64,000 nucleotides of DNA, from positions 620,001 through 684,000 of the forward strand of contig NZ_WHUF01000001.1 of assembly GCF_009380165.1 (NCBI RefSeq), written 5' to 3'. Within the stretch, counting starts at the first letter, position 1, and each line of letters opens with the position of its first letter. Made by a program: the position numbers and the translations under genes. The stretch is from Rugamonas rivuli (GTDB taxonomy: Bacteria; Pseudomonadota; Gammaproteobacteria; Burkholderiales; Burkholderiaceae_D). Shown one piece after another: positions 17,592-25,810 of the stretch. A model generated the notes under the pieces. That model saw only the letters and a program-made list of their open reading frames with translations, did not search any database and was not told where the DNA came from.

Positions 17592-17939
17592 ATGGCGCAC
17601 TACATCCTGACGGGCGCCGGTTTCAGCCGCAACTGGGGCGGCTGGCTGGCGAACGAGGTGTTCGAGTATCTTTTGGGATGCCAGGAGGTCGCCGACTCGG
17701 CGCCTTTGCGCACGTTGCTTTGGCGCCATCAGCGCATCAACGGGTTCGAGTCGGCGCTGGCCGAAGTGCAGCGGGCCTATGTGCTCAATCCCAACGAACA
17801 CCTTGATGCGCTGCGAGGTCTGCAGGCGGCTATCGAGCGCATGTTCAGCCATATGAACCAGCATTTATTCACTCGCGCGTGGGAGTTCCATCAGGATCGC
17901 GAGCGGTCGATCACCGGATTCCTGGCGGCATCTACCTGA
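17592..17939 (+). pseudogene. Truncated SIR2-like gene (N-terminal part)
   Basis: The 115-residue product begins MAHYILTGAGFSRNWGGWL, the NAD-binding GAGFS...W motif of SIR2-like domains found in many antiphage and STAND-type proteins. The following helices (FESALAEVQRAY, LRGLQAAIERMFSHMNQHL) fit the start of that domain. The reading frame ends after ITGFLAAST, where full-length relatives continue into the second NAD-binding half (the conserved Asn/Asp and His residues). The catalytic domain is therefore incomplete and the gene is most likely a remnant. The break lies about 250 bp left of the Tn7-like left end, so the truncation is not explained directly by that insertion. No remaining part was found elsewhere in the window. 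Confidence 0.7.
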
Positions 17940-17959
17940 CTTTGCGATACGGCTATCCG

Positions 17960-18190
17960 ATGAGAACCTTTTTGTCCGAAAGCGCCCGGGACGCGTTGGC
18001 GGTGTCCACGGCCGCAATCTATATCGCGGCCCAAGCCGTCGCCCTCGGCGTTTGTGGCCTGATGGCGCTCAATAGTCGCCTGATCCTCAAACTCGACCTC
18101 AACACCCGCCAAGCAGTACGCCGACATAACTTAAGGGTCCCTCTCGCATCCACCGTTCTCTCTAGTGTGTTCAAATTCGCACCGTGTTAA
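17960..18190 (+). CDS. Small hydrophobic ORF next to the transposon end
   Basis: This 76-codon frame starts at an ATG inside sequence that follows the broken SIR2-like gene. It encodes one hydrophobic segment (ALAVSTAAIYIAAQAVALGV) followed by a basic Arg/Leu tail. No ribosome-binding site is obvious and I recognise no family. Its stop codon (TAA at 18188-18190) lies at the junction with the left end of the Tn7-like element, so its 3' end may have been created or cut by that insertion. It may be a fragment of a larger membrane protein or not a gene at all. Confidence 0.3.
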   Translation: MRTFLSESARDALAVSTAAIYIAAQAVALGVCGLMALNSRLILKLDLNTRQAVRRHNLRVPLASTVLSSVFKFAPC

Positions 18191-18247
18191 TGTCGTTCGA
18201 CTGCGACATGATTTTGCGCCTTTTCAGGCTTGCGACATCATTAGTTA
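18191..18247. repeat. Left-end TnsB-site-like repeats
   Basis: The segment starts TGTCGTTCGAC and contains GCGACATGATTTTGCG (18203-18218) and TTGCGACATCATTAG (18230-18244). These are two direct copies of a GCGACATsATT motif 29 bp apart, upstream of tnsA. Multiple short repeats just inside a TGT terminus are what TnsB-type transposases bind. The rest of the gap to tnsA (18248-18368) holds nothing I can identify. Confidence 0.55.
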
Positions 18248-18368
18248 ACTTCACGGGAAAACAAGCAAAAATACCACCGGCTCACCCTTGCAATAACATT
18301 ATCCTTGTCTATGCTGAGGCTTAGACTGCGCGTCGACTTATGCCGCGCCAATTCATTATGGCAAGGTT

Positions 18369-19076
18369 ATGGCGACGACATTGAGGAACTCACGTGGGCC
18401 ACGGCTCGGTACGCAATTTCGCGGCAAACTCGCTGCGGCATACGGGCAGCGTGGTGTTGGCCCCAACAGTCTCTGGTACGTCTACAGCCCACGCAGCCAG
18501 ACTGACTGGGTGCTTCGAAGTGATCTCGAATGGGACCACTTCGTACTGGTTGAGTCGGACCCCACCATAGTTTCCTGCAGCTATGAGCCCGCCAAGCAGA
18601 ACCTCTCTCTAGACGGGAAGATGATTGATATCCCCGTGGACGCGATCATTACTTACAGTGACGGCAGCGTGGAATGGCGCCGGGTACGTTTCGGCCGCGG
18701 CGAAAGTGATGAGCAATCTCCTGCAATGCACCAGTTGAACGAACGCATCGCCGCAGCGAAGTTTGCGGGCGTAGCTTATAGATTGTGGACAGAGGAATCC
18801 ATTCGCCGCAATGCCATCCGGCTCGCCAACTGGCGCAGAGCAATTGCCTGGATGGCCGCAGCCCGGGACCGTTCCCTGGCTGCTTATCAGGACGAACTTC
18901 GACAGGCTCTACGATCCGAAAGTTCGCTGAGGCTGGGGCAAATCGAGTCCATGTTCGGTGAGGCTTCGTTCGGGTTGTACGCCGCTGCAGCATTTGGCGA
19001 GCTCCAGCGCGGTGTCTACGTCTCCAACCTCGACGAAATGCCGCTGTCGCTGCATACCGTCATCCAGTTGCGGTGA
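18369..19076 (+). CDS. tnsA: TnsA-like endonuclease, first gene of tns operon
   Basis: At 235 residues it matches the size and layout of TnsA, the restriction-like endonuclease that cuts the 5' transposon ends. Around residues 54-66 there is EWDHFVLVESDP, equivalent to the family E...LESDP segment, then IDIPVDAIITYSDGS, equivalent to the xPDf..yxDG strand with an Asp at 91. The position of the catalytic EVK Lys reads VEWRRVRFG, so Arg replaces Lys, a possible loss or alteration of nuclease activity. The remaining C-terminal half is helical, as in TnsA domains that contact TnsC. It lies 178 bp inside the left end and 7 bp before tnsB. If inactive, transposition would be replicative (cointegrate). 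Confidence 0.75.
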   Translation: MATTLRNSRGPRLGTQFRGKLAAAYGQRGVGPNSLWYVYSPRSQTDWVLRSDLEWDHFVLVESDPTIVSCSYEPAKQNLSLDGKMIDIPVDAIITYSDGSVEWRRVRFGRGESDEQSPAMHQLNERIAAAKFAGVAYRLWTEESIRRNAIRLANWRRAIAWMAAARDRSLAAYQDELRQALRSESSLRLGQIESMFGEASFGLYAAAAFGELQRGVYVSNLDEMPLSLHTVIQLR

Positions 19077-19083
19077 GGCATCT

Positions 19084-21084
19084 ATGAACAGGGAATGGAC
19101 AGCGAAAACGCTGCCGCCAGAGCTGGCTGACACCTCGCAATGGCGCGCAGTCGATGATGACGCGCTCGGTGAGACTGACAGGATGCGCTTCCTGAAGTAT
19201 CGAGCTGCCATTGAGGCTTACCTTCGGACCGGAAAACTCGCGGCCGTTTCGATGGAGCTTGGCCTACCAAGGAACTGCATCATTCGACAAATGAACCGCT
19301 GTGTCACTTTGGCCAGGGATGGCAAACCTTATGGCTGGGCAGCGTTGATAACCGGCCAAAGGATAGGCAGTTACGAGCGCAAAGCGGATCTGCCAGTTGG
19401 GCGTCATGAAACCGGTGGCGCGCGGGCAGGTGCGTTCTTGGCGTTTCTGCTTGCTCACCCGGAGATCAAGCAGAAAATTGATAATCTCATTCTCAAGCGA
19501 ACTGCCAGAGGAGTAGTGCATGAAGCGCGCATCACGTTGAAAAACATTCACGCGGCGTTTATTGCCAATTGCGAGCAGGCTGGCATCACCGGACGGCAGT
19601 ATCCGTTAAATAGCAAAACACGCGCGCGCCGGTCAGTTGAGCGATATGCATCAGCCGTTCTTCAAAGCGAATCCGAGGAGGCTTGCCGCGCGCGCTTTGG
19701 CGCCGTCGCGCGATCGCATCTCAATGTCGGTAGCGGTCGGCAATCCAGCCAGATGGCCTCTGCACCCTATGACGTGGTCGGTATCGATCCACATAAAATC
19801 GACTGCATTGGGTCGGTGCGTATTGCCGGCCCCAAGGGACCACAGCGCGTAGCCATTGAACGGCTGTGGATTGTGCCAGCTGTGGACGACCACTCGCGCG
19901 CCATCCTCGGTTATAGCGTCGGCATTCGCACAGAATGCTCGGCCGGCACAATCGAGCAATGCATTATCTCGGCAATGTCGGCATGGCAGCCGCGCACCTT
20001 AAAGGTCCCGAAGATGGTCTACGCTCCGGGTGCCGGCTTGCCGTCAGGGCGTTTCCCAAAGCTCATAGGCCGCGCATGGGCAGCAATGATGGTCGACAAT
20101 GCTGCCGTGCATTATTCGCGTGCGATTGCGGAGCGGGCGAGGCGCCGTCTCGGCTGTGCAGTCAACTATGGCCCAGTAGGTCATTGGGAGCACCGTGCGG
20201 CACTGGAGCGGGTAATGCGCACTCTTGAAGCCTATGGCTTTCAGCGTCTACCGTCGACGATGGGCTCAGGCCCCCTAGACCCCGCAAAGGATGATCCCGT
20301 GCGCAAGGCAGTAGGGCTGGGTATCGATTGGGAAGTCCTACTCGATGTGATCGATGTAGTCATCGCCAACTACAATACTACGCCCAATGAGGCCCTGGGC
20401 AACCGGTCGCCGCTTAGCTTACTGCATGATTATGTTGAGGCCGGTTCGCTGGAGTTTCTGCCACGGCGCTTGCCGCCACCAGTTGCTACCGTAGCCGAAC
20501 TGGGCATCACAATCGAGACGAAAATCGTACGTGGGAAACTGCAGGAGGGTAGGCGGCCCTATATCGAGATTGACCGGGTGCGCTATACCAGCTCTATATT
20601 GTCCAACTGCTTCGGCCTGCTCGGCAAGAAATTACGGGTGCACATCCGGGAATCGAATATGTGTAGCGTGACCGCCTATCACGAATCGGGGGAAATGTTA
20701 GGGATTCTGCATGCACAGGGCGCTTGGGGGCAAACGATACACACCAGGGAAATGCGCAAACACATCAATGCTTTACGGGACAGCGGTGATCTAGTGGTAG
20801 GTTATCAAGACAACCCTATCGTCGCTCTTCTCCAATACCTCGGTTCCCAGGCGCACAAGGACGCCGAGAAGAAGCCAATGAAGATCTCGCGCAATGCTAC
20901 CAAACTGGCGCACGCCGCCGAGGCCTCCGGCCTGCCGGTTGTGCCCCAGGCTGCTAGTGATGCTGCCCAGACCTCTGCAACACCGCCGATTCTCACTGTC
21001 GTACCCATAGTTGCATCATCACCGGGGACCAGTACCCTTTCCACACTGGTCAAGCCCCCTCAATGGAAAACCGTGATCCGATAA
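19084..21084 (+). CDS. tnsB: TnsB/TniA-like DDE transposase
   Basis: From the ATG at 19084 the protein is 666 residues, the usual size for TnsB/TniA. An N-terminal DNA-binding part with HTH-like segments (LAAVSMELGLPRNCIIRQM) precedes an RNase-H-like core. Its catalytic triad reads VVGIDPHKID (D235), AAMMVDNAAVH (D338) and GHWEHRAALERVMRT (E375). A mu-type C-terminal beta domain follows (RPYIEIDRVRYTS), and the last 80 residues are Ala/Pro/Ser-rich, likely the tail that contacts TnsC. It catalyses strand transfer of the 3' ends. The frame extends 42 codons upstream, but that overlaps tnsA. It is followed 12 bp later by tnsC. Confidence 0.9.
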   Translation: MNREWTAKTLPPELADTSQWRAVDDDALGETDRMRFLKYRAAIEAYLRTGKLAAVSMELGLPRNCIIRQMNRCVTLARDGKPYGWAALITGQRIGSYERKADLPVGRHETGGARAGAFLAFLLAHPEIKQKIDNLILKRTARGVVHEARITLKNIHAAFIANCEQAGITGRQYPLNSKTRARRSVERYASAVLQSESEEACRARFGAVARSHLNVGSGRQSSQMASAPYDVVGIDPHKIDCIGSVRIAGPKGPQRVAIERLWIVPAVDDHSRAILGYSVGIRTECSAGTIEQCIISAMSAWQPRTLKVPKMVYAPGAGLPSGRFPKLIGRAWAAMMVDNAAVHYSRAIAERARRRLGCAVNYGPVGHWEHRAALERVMRTLEAYGFQRLPSTMGSGPLDPAKDDPVRKAVGLGIDWEVLLDVIDVVIANYNTTPNEALGNRSPLSLLHDYVEAGSLEFLPRRLPPPVATVAELGITIETKIVRGKLQEGRRPYIEIDRVRYTSSILSNCFGLLGKKLRVHIRESNMCSVTAYHESGEMLGILHAQGAWGQTIHTREMRKHINALRDSGDLVVGYQDNPIVALLQYLGSQAHKDAEKKPMKISRNATKLAHAAEASGLPVVPQAASDAAQTSATPPILTVVPIVASSPGTSTLSTLVKPPQWKTVIR

Positions 21085-21096
21085 CTTGGAGGATTT

Positions 21097-22113
21097 ATGT
21101 TGAAGAGTGATGAGCCTGCAGAAGCAACACCTGTTCCCGAAGTGCCAATGATGGAAGTAGACGTTGATGATGTTCGCTACCATCCGGTGGTGCGTAGCCA
21201 GATTCGATTGCCCACGCCCGCCATCCGGATGGCCTTTGATGTCCTGGCCAACACTGCGCTGCAGAGGGCTCCGGGCTGCTGCTTTCATGCCCATCCACGC
21301 TTTGGAAAAACTTCTGCCATCGAAGTACTGATGCAGCAGTTGTCTTACACATTTCCCGAAATGCCAATGTATTCCATCAGTGCGGTATGGCATCCACGCT
21401 TCTCTGAACTGGTCTACATGGGCGAATTGCTGGCGGGCTGCTCCCACGTAATGTCGGCGGCTGGCAAATTCGAAGCACGCCGTACACGCCTGCTAAATTT
21501 TCTCTGGAGTCAGGCAAAAGCGCGTGGAAGCGACCGTATCTTTATGTTTATCGATGAGGCCCAGAACTGGCATGAGCCACAGCTCACCATGCTGCGGGAC
21601 ATTGCAAACGACCTAGCCTTGCACCACGGCGTCAAACTCATAGCAGCCTTGTTTGGGGCGCCGGAGCTGGCAGCGCTGCGTACCAGCCTCATCCAGACAG
21701 GGAGAACAGATCTGATCGGCCGCTTCATGATACAGCTCTACGATTTTAGAGGCATTACTAGCCTGCATGAGCTGGCGACGACCATGGCCTATTACGACAA
21801 TGCCGAAGTGTCTGAATACCCGGAAGCGAGCGGTAAGTGCTATAGCCAATACCTGTTACCTCAAGCATACGCCAGCGGCTGGCGTCTGGAGTACGAAGCG
21901 GCCCGACTGTGGGATCAGTTCCGCCAAGCCGCCCAAGCGAGTGGCGGACTCAATCAAGTCGGAATGCTGTGGGTAGCCGACAGTATTCGGCAGTTCTTCC
22001 TTGAACAGATCGAATTTGACCGTCCTGACTTAACCGGCTCAATCTCCAGCTGGACCAATGCGGTGGCGCTGTCAGGATTCAGGGACTCTCTTGGCGTTAC
22101 CTATCATTCATGA
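21097..22113 (+). CDS. tnsC: TnsC/TniB-like AAA+ ATPase
   Basis: This 338-residue protein is the regulator ATPase linking target selector and transposase. The Walker A is FHAHPRFGKTSAI (about 63-75), where the canonical GxxGxGKS is altered to AHPRFGKT, as is common in TnsC/TniB. The Walker B is IFMFIDEAQNW (148-158), and GAPELAALR with a downstream Arg (GRTDLIGRFM) fits sensor and R-finger positions. GGAGG lies 9 nt before the ATG. The stop overlaps the start of the tniQ gene (ATGA), so translation is coupled. It would form filaments on DNA and recruit TnsB to the site chosen by the TniQ-type protein. Confidence 0.88.
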   Translation: MLKSDEPAEATPVPEVPMMEVDVDDVRYHPVVRSQIRLPTPAIRMAFDVLANTALQRAPGCCFHAHPRFGKTSAIEVLMQQLSYTFPEMPMYSISAVWHPRFSELVYMGELLAGCSHVMSAAGKFEARRTRLLNFLWSQAKARGSDRIFMFIDEAQNWHEPQLTMLRDIANDLALHHGVKLIAALFGAPELAALRTSLIQTGRTDLIGRFMIQLYDFRGITSLHELATTMAYYDNAEVSEYPEASGKCYSQYLLPQAYASGWRLEYEAARLWDQFRQAAQASGGLNQVGMLWVADSIRQFFLEQIEFDRPDLTGSISSWTNAVALSGFRDSLGVTYHS

Positions 22114-24884
22114 CCATGTGCCCGCCATCTGCCATGGCTCCGGTTGAGGGAGTCGCCTGGCTTACCGACTGGGAGCTTCCGTTCGAGGGCGGGTTCACTT
22201 TGTTGTCTAAGTTCGCATGGGCAAACGGTCTCGATGGCAGTCAGTTGTGTAGCACGATATTCGGACGAAAACTGCTCAATTCGGACAATGTTGGCCGCCA
22301 CGGCCGATCTATGCTCGACGTCGGCTGGGCGGCCGGGGACAACCGTGGTATTCCGTACTTGCGAGATAAGGCTGTGCAAGGTGCGTTGGTTAGCAGGGCA
22401 GGGAGGTGGACGCGCTATATCGCGGCTGATAGCCTGTTCCGGTACTGCCCAAGCTGCCTTGCACACGGGTACCAAAGTGCCTTGTACCAGATCCAGGGCA
22501 TGCTTTCGTGCCCGATCCACTGCGAGCCCTTGAAAACGGCGTGTTCACAGTGCGGCGCGCACGGCGTGAGATACGCGGTGACCGAAGCCGGATTTGCGGC
22601 AGCCTTCCATTGTCCGAGTTGCATGGCGCCACTCGCTGGGACCTTTAACCCAGCTAGGTGGTGTGATCCGGCTTTCAGGCATGCCGTCTACACTCACTTG
22701 AATCCCATCGCCAATTGGCTAATGCAGCTTTCCCGTTCGACGCTCAAATGGGCGGGCTGGGACGACTGGCACTTTCCATTACGCTGGCATTGTAGCGAGG
22801 AACTGCGCCGTATTACATCGCTCGACGTGCTGCTGAAAGCTTTCCCCGCGCCGCAGGAGGTTCAGGTGCTGTGCAGGCATCGCCAAGCCCCGCTAGTTTA
22901 TTCCGGCGCGTTGAAAAAACTGCCTGAGTTCTCCATGCTACGGCGCGATGTACTGGCGCAGGATCAGGACTACGGGCGTGTCGCGGTGTATAAATCCGTG
23001 CGCCGGCATATTGCTCGCCATTTGCGTGGCTGCGCACGTGTAACAATACCGCATCTGCCGGATGAGATTGGAGTTTCGCAGGGCAATGAGACGATGTACT
23101 TATCTGCCGATGACTGCCCTAGATTTCAGGCTTTTTTACTCTGGCGGTTCCATTTTGAGGCTGTGCAACACGATCCGCACAGGCTGGTACTACGCCCTTC
23201 GGTCCTGCAGTGGCCCTCAGGCGCGATAATCGATGATGCGGGCTGGGCTGCCTATTGTCTCGCAAGCTCTTACGCCGCAGTTGCCGCCTTTGATGCATGG
23301 CGCAGACAGGCGAGAACCTTGTGCGATGCAGACATTCATGGCAAGGACCGTGACAATGCGCGCGCGCTCCATACGCAGTTTGCGCCGCTGCTAACGCCCT
23401 CGATACTAGCCACATTTCCAGCGGTGAGCAATCTGACCTACACCGATGCGCAGATGCACCCGCGAATTCTAGTTGTTTGCCCGGCCGATATGTTCATGAT
23501 GGCGCCTGAAAGGAATGAGAGAGGTCTGTGGTGCGAATGCAAAAGCGCCAGCGTAGCAGGTGGCACGTGCGCGGAACACAAGCCTTCAATACCCACGCTG
23601 CCAAGCTCCGCAGCCGAAGTCTTTTTGCCAAGCGATATTAGCCACGTAAATCTGGCCTATTTTGTACCGATGAATCGGATGCAGCTACCGCCGGCTTTGG
23701 ATGGTTCAATATGGAAAGCCGAGCGGGACAAGCGACATTGCTGGTTAGTCGCACAAAATGATCTGGAGGCGATTTTTCTCTGGCTCGATGCCTGCGATAG
23801 GCCCGCTACACGCACAGCGTATGCCCAACAAGTTGAGAAGGCGCTGATATGGTGTGTGGCGCAGCGCGGGATTGCTCTGTCAGAGATGTCGGTCGACGAT
23901 GTGAATTCGTTCACCGATTTCTTGGCCAATCCCACGCCTCGTGATGTCTGGCTGCCATTGCATACGAATGGTGCCCCGCAGCGCTGGAGCCCATTTCGCA
24001 AGGCCCCGTCAAGCAGCACACAAGACCTAACCTTCCGCGTGCTGTCGAACTTGTTCCAACACTGGCACAGTAACGGTTTCATCTTGAGCAATCCATGGAC
24101 AAGCAGCAAGCGGGCTATCCAAAAGGTTCAGGAGCGTACTGCCGGGGTTCCGCCGCCGGCAAAGCGAAACACATTGATCACCTTAGACGAATGGGGCTAC
24201 TTGACCGACGCTGTAGGGACACAAATGGAAAACTTGGCTCATCGCCTGCTTCTGGCGCTTGCGTACTACGCGGCTTTGAGCCCCACGGAAATTGGCGCAA
24301 TAAGGCTACAAGATCTGAAGCGGGTACCGTCCACCCGACTTGGCATTGATACGTGGAGCATTGATATCCCGACACGCAATGCGCAGCGTCGAAGAGTTTT
24401 CCTCCTGCCCCAGATTACTATACTGTTAAATAAAATCGTACCGGCGAACATACGGGAATTCGAGCGGGTAATGCAGGCTAATCCCGATGTACACCTGACG
24501 GATATCTTTGACCCGCCACCATGTCCAAGACGTACAGATCTGGCTACGCCACCTTCGGGCATTGCACTGTCGAACTGGATGAAACCCGTTTTTAACAAGG
24601 CAGCTGAACGTGCAGCAAGCTCCGGGGATGCAATAGCCGCACAACGCTTAGCGCATGCAACTCTATCGTGGCTCACCAATGCCTTAGAGAAGCAGGGGGA
24701 GATAAACGGAAAAACGGGTTGCGATTTTTGGCTTACGTTGGGAACATGTAAACTTTGCCCACGTTCGCTTCTGGATTATTTGCCGGATAGGCTTAACCTG
24801 AAACCGGCGGAGGTTGAGGGAGTGATGGCTGCGGTGCTGAAAGCTCTGGACCGCGACCCCATCGGCAGGATGACAAGAGCATAG
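22110..24884 (+). CDS. tniQ: TniQ fused to inactive tyrosine recombinase (TnsF-like)
   Basis: This is a 924-residue fusion. The N-terminal part (about 1-350) is TniQ/TnsD-like, with a zinc-finger pattern FRYCPSCLAHG...MLSCPIHCEPL...CSQCG (113-149) and another CPSC at 168-171. The C-terminal part (about 545-890) has the shape of a tyrosine recombinase. The core-binding domain has ATRTAYAQQVEKALIWC...DDVNSFTDFLANP, and the catalytic-like domain has LLLALAYYAALSPTEIGAIRL. The first catalytic Arg is replaced by Ser (ALSPTE for GLRxxE). The HxLRH box appears only as AQRLAHATLSW, and no nucleophilic Tyr is evident. TnsF target selectors of Tn6022-type elements likewise contain an inactivated recombinase domain; here it is joined to TniQ. 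It is the likely target-site selector. Confidence 0.82.
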   Translation: MTMCPPSAMAPVEGVAWLTDWELPFEGGFTLLSKFAWANGLDGSQLCSTIFGRKLLNSDNVGRHGRSMLDVGWAAGDNRGIPYLRDKAVQGALVSRAGRWTRYIAADSLFRYCPSCLAHGYQSALYQIQGMLSCPIHCEPLKTACSQCGAHGVRYAVTEAGFAAAFHCPSCMAPLAGTFNPARWCDPAFRHAVYTHLNPIANWLMQLSRSTLKWAGWDDWHFPLRWHCSEELRRITSLDVLLKAFPAPQEVQVLCRHRQAPLVYSGALKKLPEFSMLRRDVLAQDQDYGRVAVYKSVRRHIARHLRGCARVTIPHLPDEIGVSQGNETMYLSADDCPRFQAFLLWRFHFEAVQHDPHRLVLRPSVLQWPSGAIIDDAGWAAYCLASSYAAVAAFDAWRRQARTLCDADIHGKDRDNARALHTQFAPLLTPSILATFPAVSNLTYTDAQMHPRILVVCPADMFMMAPERNERGLWCECKSASVAGGTCAEHKPSIPTLPSSAAEVFLPSDISHVNLAYFVPMNRMQLPPALDGSIWKAERDKRHCWLVAQNDLEAIFLWLDACDRPATRTAYAQQVEKALIWCVAQRGIALSEMSVDDVNSFTDFLANPTPRDVWLPLHTNGAPQRWSPFRKAPSSSTQDLTFRVLSNLFQHWHSNGFILSNPWTSSKRAIQKVQERTAGVPPPAKRNTLITLDEWGYLTDAVGTQMENLAHRLLLALAYYAALSPTEIGAIRLQDLKRVPSTRLGIDTWSIDIPTRNAQRRRVFLLPQITILLNKIVPANIREFERVMQANPDVHLTDIFDPPPCPRRTDLATPPSGIALSNWMKPVFNKAAERAASSGDAIAAQRLAHATLSWLTNALEKQGEINGKTGCDFWLTLGTCKLCPRSLLDYLPDRLNLKPAEVEGVMAAVLKALDRDPIGRMTRA

Positions 24885-24898
24885 AGCAATGTTGGGCG

Positions 24899-24922
24899 GA
24901 AATTTCCAACGTTGGAAATTTC
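24899..24922. repeat. 24-bp perfect palindrome (copy 1)
   Basis: A perfect, loop-free palindrome lies 15 bp after the tniQ stop. Its central 16 bp, TTTCCAACGTTGGAAA, are repeated exactly inside a second, longer palindrome at 42501-42530. It has no T-tract, so it is not a standard terminator. It could be a recombination or protein-binding site. Confidence 0.85.
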
Positions 24923-24936
24923 GAGGCGCGCTGAGG

Positions 24937-24956
24937 GGACTTGCGAAATGATTTTT
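24937..24956 (+). repeat. End-motif-like repeat downstream of tniQ
   Basis: GACTTGCGAAATGATTTTT here resembles GACTGCGACATGATTTTGC at the transposon left end (18199-18217), in the same orientation. It may be an internal TnsB-binding site or a relic of an older end. A right terminus would be expected in the opposite orientation, so its meaning is uncertain. Confidence 0.35.
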
Positions 24957-24993
24957 GAGGTATTCTTTCACAGACTACGGAAGGAGAGGACCA

Positions 24994-25362
24994 TTGCCCA
25001 ATGAGCACGATAAGCTAGATAAATTCAAGCTGCTTGTGGCCACTGAAATTCTAGCCAAATTTGGCCTTCGAACTATCCGGGCGCACAGTCTTGCCAACCT
25101 AGACCGGTGGAATTCGAACGACGTATGGTGTACTGCCCATGACGAATGGCGAGCGCTCATGAAATCGGGCTCAGATCAAGCAGTAACTAACGCCATGACC
25201 GACCTCGAGCAAAAATCGAATCGCCTGAGGCAGTCCCCTCCATATGTCGGGTTACTCAGCCAAGAAAGGCGCCGCGAGCTGCTTATTGAAGCAGGGCTTT
25301 CACCCGCGCCACGCGAGACAATAGAAAAGGCTGCGACCCTGCTTGCTGAAGGAAAGCTTTAG
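24994..25362 (+). CDS. Small protein of unknown function next to tns operon
   Basis: A TTG at 24994 with GGAAGGAGAGGA just upstream gives a 122-residue, mostly helical, charged protein. The frame is open further back to 24955 without a better signal. The start LPNEHDKLDKFKLLVATEILAKFG and the later WCTAHDEWRALM segment are not a family I can name. It lies 110 bp after tniQ, on the same strand, with the palindrome between them. It could be an accessory or regulatory gene of the transposon, or the first cargo gene. No secretion signal or membrane segment is visible. Confidence 0.55.
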   Translation: MPNEHDKLDKFKLLVATEILAKFGLRTIRAHSLANLDRWNSNDVWCTAHDEWRALMKSGSDQAVTNAMTDLEQKSNRLRQSPPYVGLLSQERRRELLIEAGLSPAPRETIEKAATLLAEGKL

Positions 25363-25432
25363 ATTGAAAGGGTTATAGTGGGTCGGCCGGGATTCGTGTA
25401 AAAAAACTCAAATCTCGTCGTAACCATTTGAT

Positions 25433-25591
25433 TTACTGAAGAATTCTAGTCTTATAAATCATTGGTGGCACCTTTCTTTCCAGGTCCAATGTATAGTCAC
25501 CGTACCAGTTGATGTGCTCCGCCCGATACGGCGCCAAGCAGGCCAAAACCTCCTCATCGATCGGGAACTCTTCCCTCTGCATTGTTCGTTT
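25433..25591 (-). pseudogene. Tn3-family transposase C-terminal remnant
   Basis: The last 52 residues of a minus-strand frame (25433-25777) contain FPIDEEVLACLAPYRAEHIN and YGDYTLDL, which match the extreme C-terminus of Tn3-family TnpA proteins (…EVLAxLSPYxTxHINRFGDYxLDL). The rest of the frame (to 25777) does not resemble TnpA, so only a short 3' fragment survives. It sits between the transposition genes and the metal-resistance module and marks a former Tn3-type insertion or recombination. The rest of 25363-25810 shows no other gene. Confidence 0.6.
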
Positions 25592-25810
25592 GCTCGCAGA
25601 AATGACCCACTCGGTTTGACCCATCTTCCACCGTCTGGCAAACGCAGCCACATGATCATGCCAGAACAGATGATACGAATACAGTTCAAATTTGACCCAT
25701 CGAAGGTTATGTCTGACCCTCGGTAGGTCAAAAAAATGACGATGACGGTCGAGGCGAGGCAAGTTAGCCGACGTCAAAAATTCACGCCGGCTCGCAATGG
25801 TGGATGCTCG

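Noticed and set aside
17891..18190. Possible comM fragment at the transposon insertion site
   Set aside because: Translations of both strands beside each end show no Mg-chelatase/ComM motif, so a comM target is not supported here.
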